DNA from: Bacteroidota bacterium
GTDB lineage: Bacteria > Bacteroidota > Bacteroidia > Bacteroidales > B18-G4
Assembly (NCBI GenBank): GCA_003648575.1
Contig: QMPN01000018.1
Location: forward strand, 1 to 24,355
Reading direction: 5' to 3'
DNA length: 24,355 bases
Positions 22,988-24,355 of the stretch are shown here, piece by piece. The first letter of the stretch is position 1; each line of letters starts with the position of its first letter. The translations under genes were made by a program, and so were the position numbers. The notes beneath the pieces are model-generated. The model made no database searches and was not told where the DNA came from. It saw only the letters and a list, made by a program, of their open reading frames with translations.

Positions 22988-23905
22988 TTGAAGGTACTCA
23001 TTACAGGCGCATCCGGATTTATTGGCAGGCATTTGATCAAGGCCTTGCTGGAGCAGGCTTGCGATGTGGTTGCGGTGTCGAGGGACCTGACAAGTGTACG
23101 TAAAAGATTCCCGGAAGCTGTTACTATTATCGATTGGGAAAATGCTTCCCTCAGGGCCGCGCTGGAGACAACTGATGTTGTGATCAACCTGGCCGGAGAG
23201 AGTATTGCTTCCCGCCCCTGGAATAAAAAACAGAAAACAGCCATCATAAATAGTCGCTTGCTGGCAGCCCAACGTCTTCATCAGGCCATGGGCACCCTGA
23301 AGAAAAAACCGGCATTGCTGATACAGGCGTCTGCAATTGGTTACTATGGCATCCGCCCCTCACAGGAATGTTCCGAATTATGCAAGCCCGGAGAAGGTTT
23401 CCTGGCGGAGGTTTGCAATAAGTGGGAGAAGCAAGTACCTGGCTTTGCTGAGGAGCTTGAGAGGGTTGTCACTATAAGAATAGGACTTGTACTGGGCGAA
23501 GACGGTGGCGTGATCCCGCAACTGCTGAAACAATCAAAACGCCGCCTGGGTGGAAAGATCGGCAGCGGGAAGCAGTGGATTTCATGGATACATATTTATG
23601 ATCTAGTGTATGCCATCATTTACCTTATGAATGATGACAAGGCTTCAGGCATTTATAATATGGTGGCTCCGGAGCCCATGCAGCAAAAGGATTTCTCCAA
23701 AGTGATCGCAGAGTCTTCGGGAAGCAAACTTCAGGTTCCCGCGCCGGGATTTATGATCCGCTGGATGCTTGGTGAGTTTGGCAGGGAGCTTTTGCTCTCA
23801 GGGCAAAAAGCCTCAGCCGGGAAGCTAATCCGCCAGGGATTTCTATTTAAATTTATCACCGCCAGGCAGGCCATCAATGATATCCTCAATCCTTATCACA
23901 AATAA
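22988..23905 (+). CDS. TIGR01777-family NAD(P)-dependent epimerase (SDR superfamily)
   Basis: A Rossmann-fold short-chain dehydrogenase-like protein of the YfcH/TIGR01777 group; its substrate is not established. The Gly-rich cofactor loop is at the very start (KVLITGASGFIGRHLIKALLE). VVINLAGESIASRPWNKKQK, ASAIGYYGIRP, RIGLVLGEDGGVIPQLLKQ and KQWISWIHIYDLV are family signatures. I chose the TTG at 22988 because it gives MKVLITGASG, the normal N-terminus, and the GT4 gene starts the same way (TTGAAG). An ATG at 22955 would add 11 hydrophobic residues (MQCFFFVNFIL) and cannot be excluded. With the TTG the protein has 305 residues, the usual length. Confidence 0.88.
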   Translation: MKVLITGASGFIGRHLIKALLEQACDVVAVSRDLTSVRKRFPEAVTIIDWENASLRAALETTDVVINLAGESIASRPWNKKQKTAIINSRLLAAQRLHQAMGTLKKKPALLIQASAIGYYGIRPSQECSELCKPGEGFLAEVCNKWEKQVPGFAEELERVVTIRIGLVLGEDGGVIPQLLKQSKRRLGGKIGSGKQWISWIHIYDLVYAIIYLMNDDKASGIYNMVAPEPMQQKDFSKVIAESSGSKLQVPAPGFMIRWMLGEFGRELLLSGQKASAGKLIRQGFLFKFITARQAINDILNPYHK

Positions 23906-24003
23906 TGCGTGCACTTATTTTGATGAGACCAGAACTTTTCCTTTCTTTGAGTGGCACGGTCCTGCCAACTATGGGGATCATATTTGAAATATAACTAATC
24001 GAC

Positions 24004-24355
24004 ATGAAAAGCAACACTACCATCACTACTAGCTTCAACACACGCACTCTGAAATATTTCGGAATGATGTTCCTCATCTCAGGGCTGTCACTTACTGCCT
24101 GCAATTCGAGCAAGAAAGCTACACCTGAGGAACGAACTACTGAAATCATTTACAGCAAGGAAGGAGTCAGTGGTATTCCCATAGAAATAGAATTCATCAG
24201 GGGGAGTGCACATAATCATCCATTGATGGCATTCTGGATTGAAGACACTGACGGGAACTACCTTGAGACCATCTATGTGGCTGAATCGATAGGGACCGGC
24301 ATTTTCGGACATGGCCAGGTGAAAGATGGAGCATGGGAGCCCGGACCCGTAAGCA
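24004..24355 (+). CDS. Lipoprotein with DUF2271-like domain, 3'-truncated
   Basis: The frame opens at ATG 24004 and runs off the window after 117 codons. The N-terminus has an unusually long leader (MKSNTTITTSFNTRTLKYFG) before a hydrophobic stretch and a lipobox LTAC at residues 30-33, so Cys33 should be lipidated and the protein tethered to a membrane. The mature part (IPIEIEFIRGSAHNHPLMAF, WIEDTDGNYLETIYVAES, GHGQVKDGAWEPGP) resembles the DUF2271-like proteins of Bacteroidetes, whose function is not known to me. It is 98 bp downstream of the epimerase on the same strand; that gap contains no evident gene. Confidence 0.7.
   Translation, partial: MKSNTTITTSFNTRTLKYFGMMFLISGLSLTACNSSKKATPEERTTEIIYSKEGVSGIPIEIEFIRGSAHNHPLMAFWIEDTDGNYLETIYVAESIGTGIFGHGQVKDGAWEPGPVS

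Overview
The window comes from a Bacteroidota (Bacteroidetes) chromosome, probably a Bacteroidales-like lineage. The evidence is a fused LpxC-FabZ enzyme, the linked lpxA-efp-lpxD-like gene order, type IX secretion (T9SS) C-terminal sorting domains, promoter -7 boxes of the form TAnnTTTG, TTG start codons, and no obvious Shine-Dalgarno sequences. No rRNA, tRNA, CRISPR array, transposase or integrase was seen.

Region 1 (1-6623) is a lipid A block on the + strand: lpxD (5' end cut by the window edge), lpxC-fabZ, lpxA, efp and a second lpxD-type acyltransferase. Between lpxD and lpxC sits about 2 kb of opposite-strand accessory DNA. It holds a T9SS-secreted protein gene, the last ~28 codons of a second, decayed T9SS gene, and several tiny tandem arrays of 7-8 bp units.

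Region 2 (6624-8083) looks like an insertion. It is an AT-rich gene for a membrane-anchored MtfA/M90-type zinc peptidase with a C-terminal SEC-C motif. It lies between two direct copies of a ~140-160 bp repeat and has a long attC-like palindrome just upstream.

Region 3 (8084-14702) is a surface-polysaccharide locus. Reading left on the - strand are a Wzx-type flippase, a Wzz chain-length regulator in which two complete Wzz units are fused in one 751-residue protein, and an O-antigen ligase/polymerase. A GT4 glycosyltransferase diverges on the + strand. The two transcription units share a 147 bp divergent promoter region with two facing -7 boxes and a perfect 10 bp inverted repeat.

Region 4 (14741-24355) is mostly housekeeping and envelope genes: purD, a DUF6427-like membrane protein whose frame is broken by an in-frame TGA, rnhB, an 883-residue DUF3352-like protein with a propeller-like C-terminus, a small exported Tyr-rich protein, a convergent AsmA-like protein, a TIGR01777-family epimerase, and the start of a lipoprotein gene cut by the window end.

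The least ordinary items are the double-Wzz fusion, the repeat-flanked MtfA/SEC-C cassette, the recurring 7/8-mer micro-arrays (two inside the T9SS sorting domain coding region), the T9SS remnant and the in-frame TGA. All family assignments were made by eye; no searches were run.
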